Assembly (NCBI RefSeq): GCF_018614055.1
Contig: NZ_JAGGPB010000024.1
Location: forward strand, 1-63,697
Reading direction: 5' to 3'
Length of the DNA: 63,697 nucleotides
Origin: Streptomyces sp. ISL-98
Lineage (GTDB): Bacteria; Actinomycetota; Actinomycetes; Streptomycetales; Streptomycetaceae
The notes beneath the pieces were generated by a model. That model had not been told where the DNA came from. It searched no databases and worked only from the letters and a program-made list of their open reading frames with translations. Below are positions 7,571-16,622 of this stretch, piece after piece. The position numbers and the translations under genes are program-made. Every line of letters begins with the position of its first letter. Position 1 is the first letter of the stretch.

Positions 7571-8935
7571 TCAGGAGCGGATCAGGGTCAAGGCCTCGTC
7601 TCGGACCTTTGTCATCGTCGGTTCGTCTCGGGCCTCTACGTTCAGGCGCAGCAGCGGTTCCGTGTTGGACGGGCGGAGGTTGAACCACCAGTCGGCGGAC
7701 GTGACCGTCAGGCCATCCAGTTCGTCGATCGTGACGCCCGGCTGAGCGGCGTAGGACTCCTTCACCGCTGCCATACGGGCCGCCTGGTCGTCCACCGTCG
7801 AGTTGATCTCGCCAGAGCCGGTGTAGCGGTCGTACTGGGCGACCAGGGCGGACAGCGTGCCCTCCTGGCCTCCCAGGGCGGCCAGGACGTGGAGTGCGGC
7901 GAGCATGCCCGTGTCCGCGTTCCAGAAGTCCTTGAAGTAGTAGTGCGCGGAGTGCTCGCCGCCGAAGATCGCGCCGGTGCGGGCCATCTCCTCCTTGATG
8001 AAGGAGTGGCCGACGCGTGTGCGGACCGGGGTGCCGCCGTTCTCCCGTACGACCTCGGGGACGGACCACGACGTGATGAGGTTGTGGATGACCGTGCCCT
8101 TGCCGCCGTAGCGCGCGAGCTCTCGCGCGGCGACCAGGGCAGTGATCGCGGACGGTGAGATGCCCTCACCGCGCTCGTCCACCACAAAGCAGCGGTCCGC
8201 GTCGCCGTCGAAGGCCAGGCCCAGGTCGGCGCCGGTCTCGCGGACCTTCGCCTGGAGGTCGACGATGTTCTTGGGGTCGAGCGGGTTGGCCTCGTGGTTC
8301 GGGAAGGTGCCGTCCAGCTCGAAGTACAGGGGGATGAGGTCGAGCGGGAGGGAGCCGAAAACCGTGGGGACCGTGTGGCCGCCCATGCCGTTCCCCGCGT
8401 CGACGACGACCTTGAGGGGGCGCATCGAGGTCAGGTCGACGAGGGACAGGAGATGGGCCGCGTAGTCCGTCAACGTGTCGCGCTGGGTGATGGTTCCAGG
8501 TGTGGCCGCCGCAGCCGGGGCGGACGTCGCCGACCACTCCTCCACCAGCGCGCGGATCTCCGCGAGGCCCGTGTCCTGGCCCACCGGGGCCGCGCCCGCG
8601 CGGCACATCTTGATGCCGTTGTACTGCGCGGGGTTGTGCGAGGCCGTGAACATCGCGCCGGGGAGCCCGAGTTGGCCGGACGCGAAGTACAGCTGGTCGG
8701 TCGAGCAGAGCCCGATCTCCGTCACGTCCACTCCACGCGCCGCCGCCCCCCGTGCGAATGCCCGCGAGAGCCCCGGCGAGGAGGGCCGCATGTCGTGCCC
8801 GGTGACGATCGCCTCGGCGTTCGTCACTTGCACGAAGGCAGCTCCGAACAGCTCGGCCAGCGACTCGTCCCACTGGTCGGGGACCACACCGCGCACGTCG
8901 TACGCCTTGACGATCTGCGACAGATCAGCAGCCAC
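7571..8935 (-). CDS. manB: Phosphomannomutase/phosphoglucomutase
   Basis: Converts mannose-6-phosphate to mannose-1-phosphate (and probably glucose phosphates) through a phosphoserine intermediate. The 454-residue alpha-D-phosphohexomutase has all signature loops in order: the active-site serine loop TASHNPAQYNGIK, the Mg2+ loop DGDADR, the sugar-binding loop GGEHSAHYYF and the phosphate-binding loop RPSNTEPLLR. I chose GTG 8935 (VAADLSQIVKAYDVRG): AGGAGG lies at the right distance, and longer in-frame extensions give low-complexity Arg/Pro sequence. With manA and the guanylyltransferase at 20.9 kb it completes the route to GDP-mannose. Confidence 0.93.
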   Translation of the reverse strand: MAADLSQIVKAYDVRGVVPDQWDESLAELFGAAFVQVTNAEAIVTGHDMRPSSPGLSRAFARGAAARGVDVTEIGLCSTDQLYFASGQLGLPGAMFTASHNPAQYNGIKMCRAGAAPVGQDTGLAEIRALVEEWSATSAPAAAATPGTITQRDTLTDYAAHLLSLVDLTSMRPLKVVVDAGNGMGGHTVPTVFGSLPLDLIPLYFELDGTFPNHEANPLDPKNIVDLQAKVRETGADLGLAFDGDADRCFVVDERGEGISPSAITALVAARELARYGGKGTVIHNLITSWSVPEVVRENGGTPVRTRVGHSFIKEEMARTGAIFGGEHSAHYYFKDFWNADTGMLAALHVLAALGGQEGTLSALVAQYDRYTGSGEINSTVDDQAARMAAVKESYAAQPGVTIDELDGLTVTSADWWFNLRPSNTEPLLRLNVEARDEPTMTKVRDEALTLIRS

Positions 8936-9000
8936 GGCCAACCCTCCTGAAGTCCTGTTAGGTCCCCCAAAGCTACCCGCAAGGGCGGCCGGGGACGGGC

Positions 9001-9423
9001 TCAGGAGTCCGGAGAGCGCAGCACCCGCAGATGGCCGCGGCGCGCGACCTCCGTCGGGTCCGCTGTGCGGGCGCCGCCGCCGGCCTCGGCGGTGCGCTGG
9101 TGCGGCCGGGCGGCCTCGCGTACGGCGTTGGCGAGTGCTTCGAGATCGTCGCCGCTGGGGCGGGAGGGGGCCGAGCCGTCGACCAGGCGCAGGACCTCCC
9201 AGCCGCGCGGGGCGGTCAGCCGGTCCGAGTGCTCGGCGCACAGGTCGTAACAGTGGGGCTCGGCATATGTGGCGAGCGGTCCGAGGACTGCGGTCGAGTC
9301 CGCGTAGACGTACGTCAGTGTCGCGACGGCAGGGCGGCCGCACGCGGTGCGCGAACAGCGACGTACAGGGCTCACGATGTTGGACGGTACCGCACTCTTG
9401 ACCGGGCCGCGACGACTCTCCAT
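9001..9423 (-). CDS. DUF3499 family protein
   Basis: 140 residues from ATG 9423 (MESRRGPVKSAVPSN). The recognisable family core is VRRCSRTACGRPAVATLTYVYADS, with a later pair CYDLCAEH; the two cysteine pairs suggest a small zinc-binding fold. The function is unknown. It is an actinobacterial-only family whose neighbours (manB on one side, a metallopeptidase family gene on the other) are conserved. The C-terminal third is charged and poorly conserved. It is 65 bp upstream of manB on the same strand, so the two could share a transcript. Confidence 0.85.
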   Translation of the reverse strand: MESRRGPVKSAVPSNIVSPVRRCSRTACGRPAVATLTYVYADSTAVLGPLATYAEPHCYDLCAEHSDRLTAPRGWEVLRLVDGSAPSRPSGDDLEALANAVREAARPHQRTAEAGGGARTADPTEVARRGHLRVLRSPDS

Positions 9424-9681
9424 CACGTCACCCCACCGTGTCGCATGTCCTCGTGCGCCCCAGCCGCCTCCCAGGCAACTGCCTTGACCTGCACGGAGAC
9501 CGGAGGGCACAGCGAGTGACCGGGCCGTGACCAGTCGCCACTTGGGGCAAATGGCGACAATCGGCGTGAGATCGTCGGTCGCGTACGGGCACGAAATCGA
9601 GCCCAATCTTGGCTGGAATGCTCAATTAGCGACATGCCGCCTGCCATCCCGTCGTCGCGATCGAAGTGCCCGGATGAGGGC

Positions 9682-9687
9682 TACCCT
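9682..9687 (+). promoter_or_regulatory. Candidate -10 hexamer TACCCT for a leaderless transcript
   Basis: TACCCT ends 6 nt before GTG 9694 and 9 nt before ATG 9697. There is no Shine-Dalgarno sequence at a normal distance. Transcription would then begin at or next to the start codon. Confidence 0.45.
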
Positions 9688-9696
9688 GCGTCAGTG

Positions 9697-10155
9697 ATGG
9701 ACAGTCCCGTACCTCCCCGCCCCACCGGACCGGGGCCGCGCCGCCGCGACCGCCACGGCCGCGGCATGCGAGGGCCCGTGGCCCCGCCTCAGGTGCCCCT
9801 CTCGACCAGCCGCGCCGCCGCTTTCGGCGACCTCGTCCAGGACTCCGTGGAGCGCCTGGAACGGCGCTGGCCGCAGCTCGCCGAGGTCGACTTCCTGGTG
9901 CTCGACGTGCCGCCCGCGGGCGGTGGCGACGAGGGGCCCGACATGTGGCCCTCCGAGCATGTGCCGCTCGGCGGGATGATGCCCGCCACGAGCGCGCACC
10001 CGGCGCGGATCATCGTGTACCGGCGGCCGGTGGAGATCCGTACCAAGAGCCGGGACGAGCGCGCCCTGTTCGTTCACGAGATCGTCGTGGAGCAGGTCGC
10101 GGAACTGCTCGGCCTGGCTCCGGAGTCGGTCGACCCGCGGTACGGACAGGACTGA
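9697..10155 (+). CDS. Metallopeptidase-family (zincin-like, PF06262-type) protein with incomplete zinc motif
   Basis: 152 residues with a basic, proline-rich N-terminus (MDSPVPPRPTGPGPRRRDRH) and a C-terminal minimal-zincin fold: FGDLVQDSVERLE, LAEVDFLVLDVP, RIIVYRRPVEI, then FVHEIVVEQVAELLGL. In the family the last helix normally carries HExxH. Here it reads HEIVV, so the second zinc-binding histidine is missing and peptidase activity is doubtful. The homologue in mycobacteria (Rv3259 neighbourhood) keeps the same position beside whiB. GTG 9694 immediately before ATG 9697 is an alternative start if the mRNA is leaderless. Confidence 0.8.
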   Translation: MDSPVPPRPTGPGPRRRDRHGRGMRGPVAPPQVPLSTSRAAAFGDLVQDSVERLERRWPQLAEVDFLVLDVPPAGGGDEGPDMWPSEHVPLGGMMPATSAHPARIIVYRRPVEIRTKSRDERALFVHEIVVEQVAELLGLAPESVDPRYGQD

Positions 10156-10208
10156 CCGACTGGTCCGGTGGCCGCTGACTGCTGACCGATGGCTGCTGGC
10201 CGCTGACT

Positions 10209-10247
10209 GCTGGCTGCTGGCTGCTGGCTGCTGGCTGCTGGCTGCTG
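10209..10247. repeat. 7-bp tandem repeat (GCTGGCT), about 5.6 copies
   Basis: Uninterrupted copies of GCTGGCT between the convergent metallopeptidase and DUF5719 genes. Looser GCTGACT/GCTGACC variants flank both sides from about 10156 to 10267. Confidence 0.9.
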
Positions 10248-10267
10248 ACCGATGGCTGCTGACTGCC

Positions 10268-11830
10268 TCAGTCGTCCAGTACCGACAGGTCCTGCTCCGC
10301 CTCCGGCACCGACACAGTCCCCCCGTCGTCGGGCAGCGTCTGCACCGTGAACATCGGGATGCCGTCCTCCGGCAGTTCCAGCGCGCGCGACGCGTGGACC
10401 GGGCCGCCCGACTGCGGTTCGATCGTCAGCGCGTACGAGCCCTTGAGCCCGCCCGGCACCGGCGGCTTGACCGCGAGGGTCGTGCCCGCCTTGACGGTGT
10501 ACGTCTTGACGACCGGCTCGCCGCCTTCGCTGCCCGCGGAGGCGGTGACTTTGACCTTGGCGGAGGCGCCGGGCGCGGTCAGCGAAAGCACCGACCCCTT
10601 GGCCCTGTTGTCGGCCACCGTCGCCCGCTCGCCCACCTGCCCTGTCGCCGGGATGTACGCCACTTCCTGGGAGGCGCCCTTGCCGCGCACCACGCGCAGC
10701 GCGGCGGCCACCGGAGTGCCGCGCCCCTGTGCCGGGCTGAGCAGCAGCGATCCCGCCTCGCCCTTGGTGACGTCCTTGAGGTCGACCGCCGTGGTCATCC
10801 CCGCCTTGACGTGCAGGTTCTCGTGTCCGGCCGGTGTGATGGAGCCGGTCGGGCTCGCCAGCCGTACCTTCAGGTCGGCGTCGTCCTCGCCCGGTGCGAA
10901 CACCACGAGACGTACGGACGTGGCGTCCGCCGGGATGCCGGGGAGCACGGCACTGCCGGACGGGTCGGCCGAGGCCGCCAGCCAGTCGCTGCCGGCGTTC
11001 TCGTCCGTGGCCTGGACAACGGCGCCCACCCGGCCGGTACGGGTGGTCACGTGAAGAGTCACGTTCTCGACGTGGTCGGCGGTCAGGGTGGAGAGCAGCA
11101 CGGGGACGCTGGACCTGGCGGGGACCGTGATCCCCTCCCCCACGTCCGACTTGAGGGCGCCGTCCTTGCCGTACAGCTCGATGTCGGCGACGGCGGCGGT
11201 GTCGTCGGGATTGGTGAGGTGTACGTAGTCCTGGCGTTCCTCGGAGGTGCTCGCGCCGGGGAACCAGAAGCTGGTGTCGGGTGCGGTGCAGCTGACGCCG
11301 AGCAGGCCTCGGCCGTTGCCTGCGGTGATCTTGGTGGTCTGCTGGGCGGTCCAGCCGGGGGCCAGGCGGCCGTCGGCGGAGCCGACCAGGGCCGGGGCCT
11401 CGGCGGTGCTCACCTCGGCGGTGCCGGGCTTGCCGGGTTCCTTCAGCGAGAGAACCGGCTTGCTCTCCTTGGGCTTCTGCCCTGCCGTGCCGTCGCCGTC
11501 GTCGGCGCCCTTCTTGTTGTCCTTGCCGCCGTCACGGTCGGCCAGTGTCGTGTCGGTGGGGATCAGGTCGGCCGCGCCCGCCTTGGCGTCGCCGCCGCCT
11601 GTCCCTGCCGGAGTGAAGGACGTGTACTGCGTCTCCGCCAGGTCGGACGGGCTCGGCGCCGGGCAGAGGAGGCTGGAACGCTCCACCGGGAGCCGTGCCG
11701 GAGCCTTCGCCTCCGTGCCGGTACCCGTGCCCGTTTCCCCGGCACCCTCCGGCGCGGAAAACGCGGCGAACCCGGTGACAGCGGCAAGGGCGGTGGCGGC
11801 GGCAAGCAGGGAGAGGGTGGTGCGGTTCAT
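10268..11830 (-). CDS. DUF5719 family exported protein
   Basis: 520 residues from ATG 11830. A signal peptide or N-terminal anchor is visible (MNRTTLSLLAAATALAAVTGFAAFSAP). A Lys/Gly/Asp-rich linker (about residues 95-125) is followed by a long beta-rich region with repeated immunoglobulin-like strands, for example LTNPDDTAAVADIELYGKDG and VTVPARSSVPVLLSTL. The function is unknown. Its start codon overlaps the stop of the upstream giant glycosyltransferase (ATGA at 11830-11827), so the two are translationally coupled and probably work together at the outer face of the membrane. Confidence 0.85.
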   Translation of the reverse strand: MNRTTLSLLAAATALAAVTGFAAFSAPEGAGETGTGTGTEAKAPARLPVERSSLLCPAPSPSDLAETQYTSFTPAGTGGGDAKAGAADLIPTDTTLADRDGGKDNKKGADDGDGTAGQKPKESKPVLSLKEPGKPGTAEVSTAEAPALVGSADGRLAPGWTAQQTTKITAGNGRGLLGVSCTAPDTSFWFPGASTSEERQDYVHLTNPDDTAAVADIELYGKDGALKSDVGEGITVPARSSVPVLLSTLTADHVENVTLHVTTRTGRVGAVVQATDENAGSDWLAASADPSGSAVLPGIPADATSVRLVVFAPGEDDADLKVRLASPTGSITPAGHENLHVKAGMTTAVDLKDVTKGEAGSLLLSPAQGRGTPVAAALRVVRGKGASQEVAYIPATGQVGERATVADNRAKGSVLSLTAPGASAKVKVTASAGSEGGEPVVKTYTVKAGTTLAVKPPVPGGLKGSYALTIEPQSGGPVHASRALELPEDGIPMFTVQTLPDDGGTVSVPEAEQDLSVLDD

Positions 11831-14800
11831 CGGTTGTTGCTCCCGTCGGGGCGCTGCTCGGGCTCGTTGCCCTCGGTGTAGGGCTGCTGCTGTCCATAGC
11901 CGTACGGGTCGTACTGACCCTCCTGGTACGGCTCGGCCGGGTACTGCTCACCGCCGTAGCTCTGCTGGTCGGCGCTGTACGGGTCGGCGCTGTACTGCTG
12001 GCTGCCGTACTGGTCGCCGCCGTACTGGCCCTCCGGGTACTGGCCGCCCTGGTACTGCTCGTCGTACGGCTGCTGTGCCTGCCCGTACTCCTGCTGTCCG
12101 TACTCCGCGCCCGCGTACGTCTGCCCGTCCCACTCCCCGTACTGCTGCTGCGGCACCGCCGCGTAAGGGGCCTCCTCTGCCTGCGGGGCGGCCGCGCCCT
12201 GCTCCTCTGCCGGGAACTGGCCGTACGGGTCCGCAACGGGCGGCGCAGGGGGCTGATCCCCGGCTCCTGCCTCCTCCGGGGCGTACGCGGCCTCCGCCTG
12301 CGCCGCCGCGCGCAGCCTGCGCGCCCTGCGGCCCTCGCCCGCCACAGGCTGAGCGGGCACCTCGATCTCCTCCTCCGGCAGGTCGTCGTCGACCTGCCGA
12401 CGGCGGCCCGGCAGTGCGAGCACCAGCAGGACGAGGGCGAGCCCGGCCTGGGTCCAGATCCACGCGGTGTGGGTGACGGGCGCCTCGTAGGTGAGGTCGA
12501 GCCTGCCGCCGCTGGCGGGCAGTTCGAAGCCCTGCGCCCAACCGTCAACGGTCTTCTTCTCCAGTACTTGCCCGTCGAGCGTGGCCTGCCAGCCCTCTGC
12601 CACAGCGTCCGCGATCCGCAGGACCCGGCCCGCTTCGCCCGCCGGGATCTTCGTATGGGCTTCGACCGGGCTCGACGCGACGGACAGCGGCTCGGCGCCC
12701 TCCTTGCCGGAGACGATCGTGGCCCGGGCGACCTGGCGGTCGACGCGCCACAGGGCGCTGCCGTCCAGCTGGCTCAGCCGGCTCAGGCCCGGTGTGGAGT
12801 CGAGGACGCGGCTCATCGCGCGCGGGGCCCCGTCCCGTACGAGGACGTAGCGGACGGCGTATCCGCCGAGCTGGTTCGCCTGGTCGGCGCCGGAGCCCGC
12901 GACCAGGTTGGAGACGATCTTGTCGAGCTGCGGGCTGCTGCCGCCCGCCTCGGCGAGCTCTCCGTCGCCCAGCCGGGCGCCGGAGCCGCGTACGAGGGTG
13001 TACGAGACCTTCGCCGCCGATGTGCCGCCGAGGACCAGGGTGCGTGCCTGGTCACGCGTGCCGCTCTCCTCCGCGACGAACGCCGGCACTTGCACCGGGT
13101 CGCGCCGCTCCAGCGGACCGGCTGCGCCGCCGATCATCCACCCGGCCGCCACGAGCAGCGGTCCGGCGGCAGCGGCGAAGGCGATCAGCACGGCGACGGG
13201 CTGGCGCCAGCCGAAGCTCTGGGCGGCGACGCGCTCGCGCGCACCGTCCGCGCCGAGCACGGTGGCGCCGATCAGCGCGAGGCCGTAGACGAGGGTCGCG
13301 GGTCCCGCCCAGCCACCGCCGTTGATGAATCCGGCGTTGGTGAAGACGGCAAACAGCAGGGACACGATCGCGACGACCCACGCCGCACGGATCGCGAACT
13401 GCCGCTCCCCGCGCAGCAGCGCCGCCAGCGCCGTCAGCACGATACCGATCAGCAGCAGCCCGCCCACGGCTTTCGGCCCGCCGGGGCTCATGCCGAGCAG
13501 GTCGAGCGCGCCGGCCGAACCCGTACCGAATTCCAGGCCCGCCTCACGGAAGAAGGCGGAGGGACCGGTCAGCAGCGACAGCGACCAGGGGGCCAGCATC
13601 AGTACGGGGGTGCCCAGGGCGGCCAGGAAGCGCAGGCCGTACGCCGTGATGTCGTCGCGCCGCAGGGCCAGTACGCCCACGCCGAGCAGCAGGGCGATGG
13701 GCCACACGACGGGCGTGAAGGCCATCGCGAAGGTCAGGAGGAGTGCGTACGCCCAGACGGCTCGCCAGCTGGATCGCGCGCCCCCGGCGCTGAAACCGCT
13801 CGCGGCGACGGCACACCGCGCGATGAGCGGTAGCAGGATCGCCAGTACGGCCGTACCGAGCCGCCCGCCCGCGAGGGCGCCTGTAGCGGCGGGCAGGAAG
13901 GCGTACGCGACGCTCGCCCACGCGCGCAACAGTCGCGATTCGACGAGCGGCCGGGAGGCGAAGTAGGCGGTGAGCCCGGCCAGCGGCACCGAGCAGACCA
14001 GCAGCACGGTGAGGGCGAGCCCTGTGGAGCCGAGGAAGACGGCCGACAGGGCGGCGAGGACCGCGAGGTACGGAGGGGCCGTTTGGGTGCCGCCCGTTCC
14101 GATCGGGTGCCAGACGTCGGCGTACCGCGCCCAGAGGTCCCCTACGTCGGCGGGCGCGGGCAGCAGTGCGCCGCCCGCAAGGGAGCCGCCGCCGAGGAGG
14201 CCCCGGCAGGCGATGAGGGAGACGAACAGCAGCAGGACGAAAAGCATGGGCCCCGGCTTGCGCGCGACCCGCTTCAGCCGCGCGAACTGCTCAACTTCCA
14301 TGTAGTCGGCGTCGTCACCGCCGGGGCCCGACTCGACCACGCCGTGCCGCGATCCCGAGTCGGTGTCGGAGCCGCTGCCGAAGCTGCCCGCGACCTGCTC
14401 GACCGTCGCCCTGACGGTCGCGCCGGGCGGCGGGAAGAGGGGCCGCAGTTCGCTCGCGTCGACCGTTCCCTTTCCGCGCCTCCTTCTGGCCGCGAGGATC
14501 TTCCCGGGGCGCAGCAGGGTGCCGAAGAGTCCGGTGACTTCGTCGACCGCCTGTCCGGGCACCTTGCCCACGAGGTAGGCGAGGGTGCGCAGCAGTGTGC
14601 CGACGACGAGGCGGAGCATGACGTACGGAAGGACGGCGGCCCGTGCGTTGACGAGCATCGTGTAGACGGCGCCGGCCTTGTCGACGCGGTGCGGGTTGGC
14701 GACCGAGCGCCCGGCGCAGTCGATGGGCCGGCGCTCGCGGGCGGAAGCCTCCGCGTGCCGCAGGACGGCGTCGGGCGCGACGAGGACCCGGTGGCCGGCC

Positions 14801-15567
14801 GCGTGGGCACGCCAGCACAGGTCGACGTCGTCGCGCATGAGGGGCAGGCGGCGGTCGAAGCCGCCGAGCTGTTCCCACACGTCGCGCCGGATGAGCATGC
14901 CCGCACTCGACACGGACAGTACGGAGCGGACCTGGTCGTGCTGGCCCTGGTCCTGTTCGCGCCGGTCGAGGCCGGTCCAGCGGCGGCCGCTGTTGGCGAT
15001 GGAGACGCCGACTTCGAGGAGCTGCTTGCGGTCGTACCAGCCGCGCAGTTTGGGGCCGATGATCGCGGCGTATTCGTCGGAGTCGGCGACGCGCAGCAGT
15101 TCGGCGAGCGCGTCCGGTTCGGGCGCGCAGTCGTCGTGCAGCAGCCACAGCCACTGCACCGGTTCGCCGTGCGGAAGTTCGGGCATGTCGTACGCGTCGT
15201 CGCGCCACGACCTGCTCACCGGGTCCCAGCCACTGGGCCGTTTCAGGTACGGCAGGTCCTCGGGCGTCAGCACCTGGGCCGTACGGACCGCCTCGTCGAC
15301 GGCCGTTCCGAAGCCGGAGCGGCGTGCGAGGTGCAGCACGCGTTCGGCGCCGAGTGCTTCGGTGACCAGCTGGGCGGAGTCGTCCGCGCTGCCGGTGTCG
15401 GCGGCGACGGCGTTCTGCACGGGGCGTTCCTGCCCCAGCAGCCCGGCGAGCGCGTCGGGCAGCCAGCGGGCGCCGTCGTGGGAGACGAGCACGGCAGTGA
15501 CTACGTGCCGGGGGAACTCGGGCGCGGCCGCCGCGTACGGCGCCGACGTTTGGCTGTGCACGGACAT
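11827..15567 (-). CDS. Giant membrane glycosyltransferase: GT2 domain plus polytopic membrane region and Q/Y/G-rich tail
   Basis: 1246 residues from ATG 15567 (MSVHSQTSAPYAAAAPE). Residues about 20-330 form a GT2 nucleotide-sugar transferase with VTAVLVSHDGARWLPDAL, the metal-binding region LLHDDCAPEPDAL and the acceptor region LMRDDVDLCWRAH. After a cytoplasmic linker, about 430-1080 contains many hydrophobic spans and a large extracytoplasmic loop, resembling membrane-embedded glycosyltransferases. The last roughly 150 residues are an unusual tail dominated by Q, Y, G, E and P (for example GQYGGDQYGSQQYSADPY). The nucleotide-sugar donor and acceptor are unknown; a cell-wall polysaccharide is the natural guess. 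It is the first gene of a two-gene unit with the DUF5719 gene. Confidence 0.88.
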   Translation of the reverse strand: MSVHSQTSAPYAAAAPEFPRHVVTAVLVSHDGARWLPDALAGLLGQERPVQNAVAADTGSADDSAQLVTEALGAERVLHLARRSGFGTAVDEAVRTAQVLTPEDLPYLKRPSGWDPVSRSWRDDAYDMPELPHGEPVQWLWLLHDDCAPEPDALAELLRVADSDEYAAIIGPKLRGWYDRKQLLEVGVSIANSGRRWTGLDRREQDQGQHDQVRSVLSVSSAGMLIRRDVWEQLGGFDRRLPLMRDDVDLCWRAHAAGHRVLVAPDAVLRHAEASARERRPIDCAGRSVANPHRVDKAGAVYTMLVNARAAVLPYVMLRLVVGTLLRTLAYLVGKVPGQAVDEVTGLFGTLLRPGKILAARRRRGKGTVDASELRPLFPPPGATVRATVEQVAGSFGSGSDTDSGSRHGVVESGPGGDDADYMEVEQFARLKRVARKPGPMLFVLLLFVSLIACRGLLGGGSLAGGALLPAPADVGDLWARYADVWHPIGTGGTQTAPPYLAVLAALSAVFLGSTGLALTVLLVCSVPLAGLTAYFASRPLVESRLLRAWASVAYAFLPAATGALAGGRLGTAVLAILLPLIARCAVAASGFSAGGARSSWRAVWAYALLLTFAMAFTPVVWPIALLLGVGVLALRRDDITAYGLRFLAALGTPVLMLAPWSLSLLTGPSAFFREAGLEFGTGSAGALDLLGMSPGGPKAVGGLLLIGIVLTALAALLRGERQFAIRAAWVVAIVSLLFAVFTNAGFINGGGWAGPATLVYGLALIGATVLGADGARERVAAQSFGWRQPVAVLIAFAAAAGPLLVAAGWMIGGAAGPLERRDPVQVPAFVAEESGTRDQARTLVLGGTSAAKVSYTLVRGSGARLGDGELAEAGGSSPQLDKIVSNLVAGSGADQANQLGGYAVRYVLVRDGAPRAMSRVLDSTPGLSRLSQLDGSALWRVDRQVARATIVSGKEGAEPLSVASSPVEAHTKIPAGEAGRVLRIADAVAEGWQATLDGQVLEKKTVDGWAQGFELPASGGRLDLTYEAPVTHTAWIWTQAGLALVLLVLALPGRRRQVDDDLPEEEIEVPAQPVAGEGRRARRLRAAAQAEAAYAPEEAGAGDQPPAPPVADPYGQFPAEEQGAAAPQAEEAPYAAVPQQQYGEWDGQTYAGAEYGQQEYGQAQQPYDEQYQGGQYPEGQYGGDQYGSQQYSADPYSADQQSYGGEQYPAEPYQEGQYDPYGYGQQQPYTEGNEPEQRPDGSNNR

Positions 15568-15593
15568 CGGGGTACGGGCCCTCCGGCCGGGGT

Positions 15594-15611
15594 CCGGGGG
15601 TCGCCCCCCGG
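15594..15611. repeat. GC hairpin in the leader of the giant glycosyltransferase gene
   Basis: CCGGGGG-TCGC-CCCCCGG lies about 27 nt upstream of ATG 15567. This kind of palindrome is common in streptomycete intergenic DNA; a role in translation control is possible but unproven. Confidence 0.45.
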
Positions 15612-15702
15612 AAGGCTGCTGTCTGGCTGCGCGGACGCGTGCGCCCGGTGGGAGCGATGGTGCGTCTCGGACAGCGCCCCACACTAACGGCTGGGCAACA
15701 CA

Positions 15703-15743
15703 ACGGTCCGCCGCCTGCGGGCAAGGTGCAGGCGACGGACCGG
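15703..15743 (-). terminator. Terminator-like hairpin after whiB
   Basis: Arms GGTCCGCCGCCTGC (15705-15718) and GCAGGCGACGGACC (15728-15741) pair over 14 positions with one mismatch around a 9-nt loop. It lies just past the whiB stop and before the leader of the glycosyltransferase gene, so the two genes are probably separate transcripts. Confidence 0.7.
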
Positions 15744-15771
15744 TCGTTACGTCAGGCTTGTGCCGATTGAG

Positions 15772-16035
15772 TCAGACAGCGGCCTTCTTCAGTCGTCGTC
15801 GTTCACGCTCGGACAGGCCGCCCCAGATGCCGAACCGCTCGTCGTTGGAGAGGGCGTACTCAAGACATTCGGAACGGACCTCACAGGCAAGGCAGACCTT
15901 CTTGGCCTCGCGCGTGGAACCGCCCTTCTCGGGAAAGAAGGACTCGGGGTCGGTCTGGGCGCACAACGCGCGCTCCTGCCAGCCGATTTCCTCGTCCGCG
16001 TCCTCGACCAGCAGTTGCTGGAACAGCTCGGTCAT
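15772..16035 (-). CDS. whiB: WhiB, iron-sulfur developmental transcription factor
   Basis: 87-residue Wbl protein. Four cysteines (Cys25, Cys48, Cys51, Cys57, in CxxCxxxxxC form) bind the [4Fe-4S] cluster; GIWGG (69-73) is the family turn, followed by the basic C-terminal helix RERRRLKKAAV. Its sequence is close, from memory, to Streptomyces coelicolor WhiB, which acts with WhiA to start sporulation septation; the mycobacterial orthologue is whiB2. ATG 16035 has GAGGGG upstream. It sits alone between a terminator and a long upstream region with a good promoter, as expected for a developmentally controlled gene. Confidence 0.93.
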   Translation of the reverse strand: MTELFQQLLVEDADEEIGWQERALCAQTDPESFFPEKGGSTREAKKVCLACEVRSECLEYALSNDERFGIWGGLSERERRRLKKAAV

Positions 16036-16622
16036 GTGCGCCCCTCGTCTGTCTTAGCTTCCCCGTGATGTGGCCGCTGCCGGTTTTCGGCCGAACGACA
16101 CGAGTGAAATTACAAGTGCGTGGATCCGGGCCAGTCAAGCCGGGATCTGCTATTGAGCCCCGTATTCACTCTGTGGAACCAAGGCTATGCGGAAAGTGTT
16201 CAAATCGCCAAAATCTGTGACACATGCCACCGGCCTGACCCGGGCCACGATTTTGATCACAGTCTTGTCACGACGCCCCAACGGCGTTTGGTTGCACGGT
16301 TGATGCGCCACTTCTCCGCGCCGCCAACTGCACAAACCTTTCCCCGCCCCCAGTAACCGGATGAGGTGAAACATTACCCCCAAATCGGTCACGAGGTTGA
16401 CAGCGGGTGAGCAACCCGGTCTCCTAGAACGCATGCCAGCGACTGCAGTGCTCCCCCGGACCCACACACGTGGGTTCCGTTGCGCTGTTCAGGCACGCTG
16501 TTGCTGTTCCAGCTGTTGAAGCCGCCGCGCTCCAGCTGACTCTCCGTAGCTTTCGGCTACACCTGTCTTGCGACATCTCTCCTTGCGACACCCCAGCACT
16601 CATGCCGAGGAACCCCCGCATC
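16036..16622. other. 587-bp regulatory region between whiB and the dioxygenase gene
   Basis: No supported gene. It has lower GC than its surroundings, which fits a regulatory region. On the minus strand there is a good promoter for whiB (16109-16138). On the plus strand a TTGACA at 16397-16402 could be a -35 box, but no convincing -10 follows at 17-18 bp. A short hairpin GTAGC-TTTCG-GCTAC lies at 16546-16560 and a direct repeat CTTGCGACA near 16568 and 16582. An open frame at 16120-16356 looks fortuitous. Confidence 0.45.
16109..16138 (-). promoter_or_regulatory. Candidate vegetative-type promoter of whiB
   Basis: On the minus strand TTGACT (16138-16133) and TGTAAT (16114-16109) are separated by 18 bp, close to the consensus of the main sigma factor. 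It would start transcription near 16100, giving a leader of about 65 nt. Confidence 0.55.

Noticed and set aside
16120..16356. 78-codon open frame in the whiB upstream region
   Set aside because: No ribosome-binding site, no similarity I recognise, and it covers the whiB promoter.
16397..16425. Promoter for the cysteine dioxygenase gene
   Set aside because: TTGACA is present, but no acceptable -10 box is found at 16-19 bp; left unannotated.
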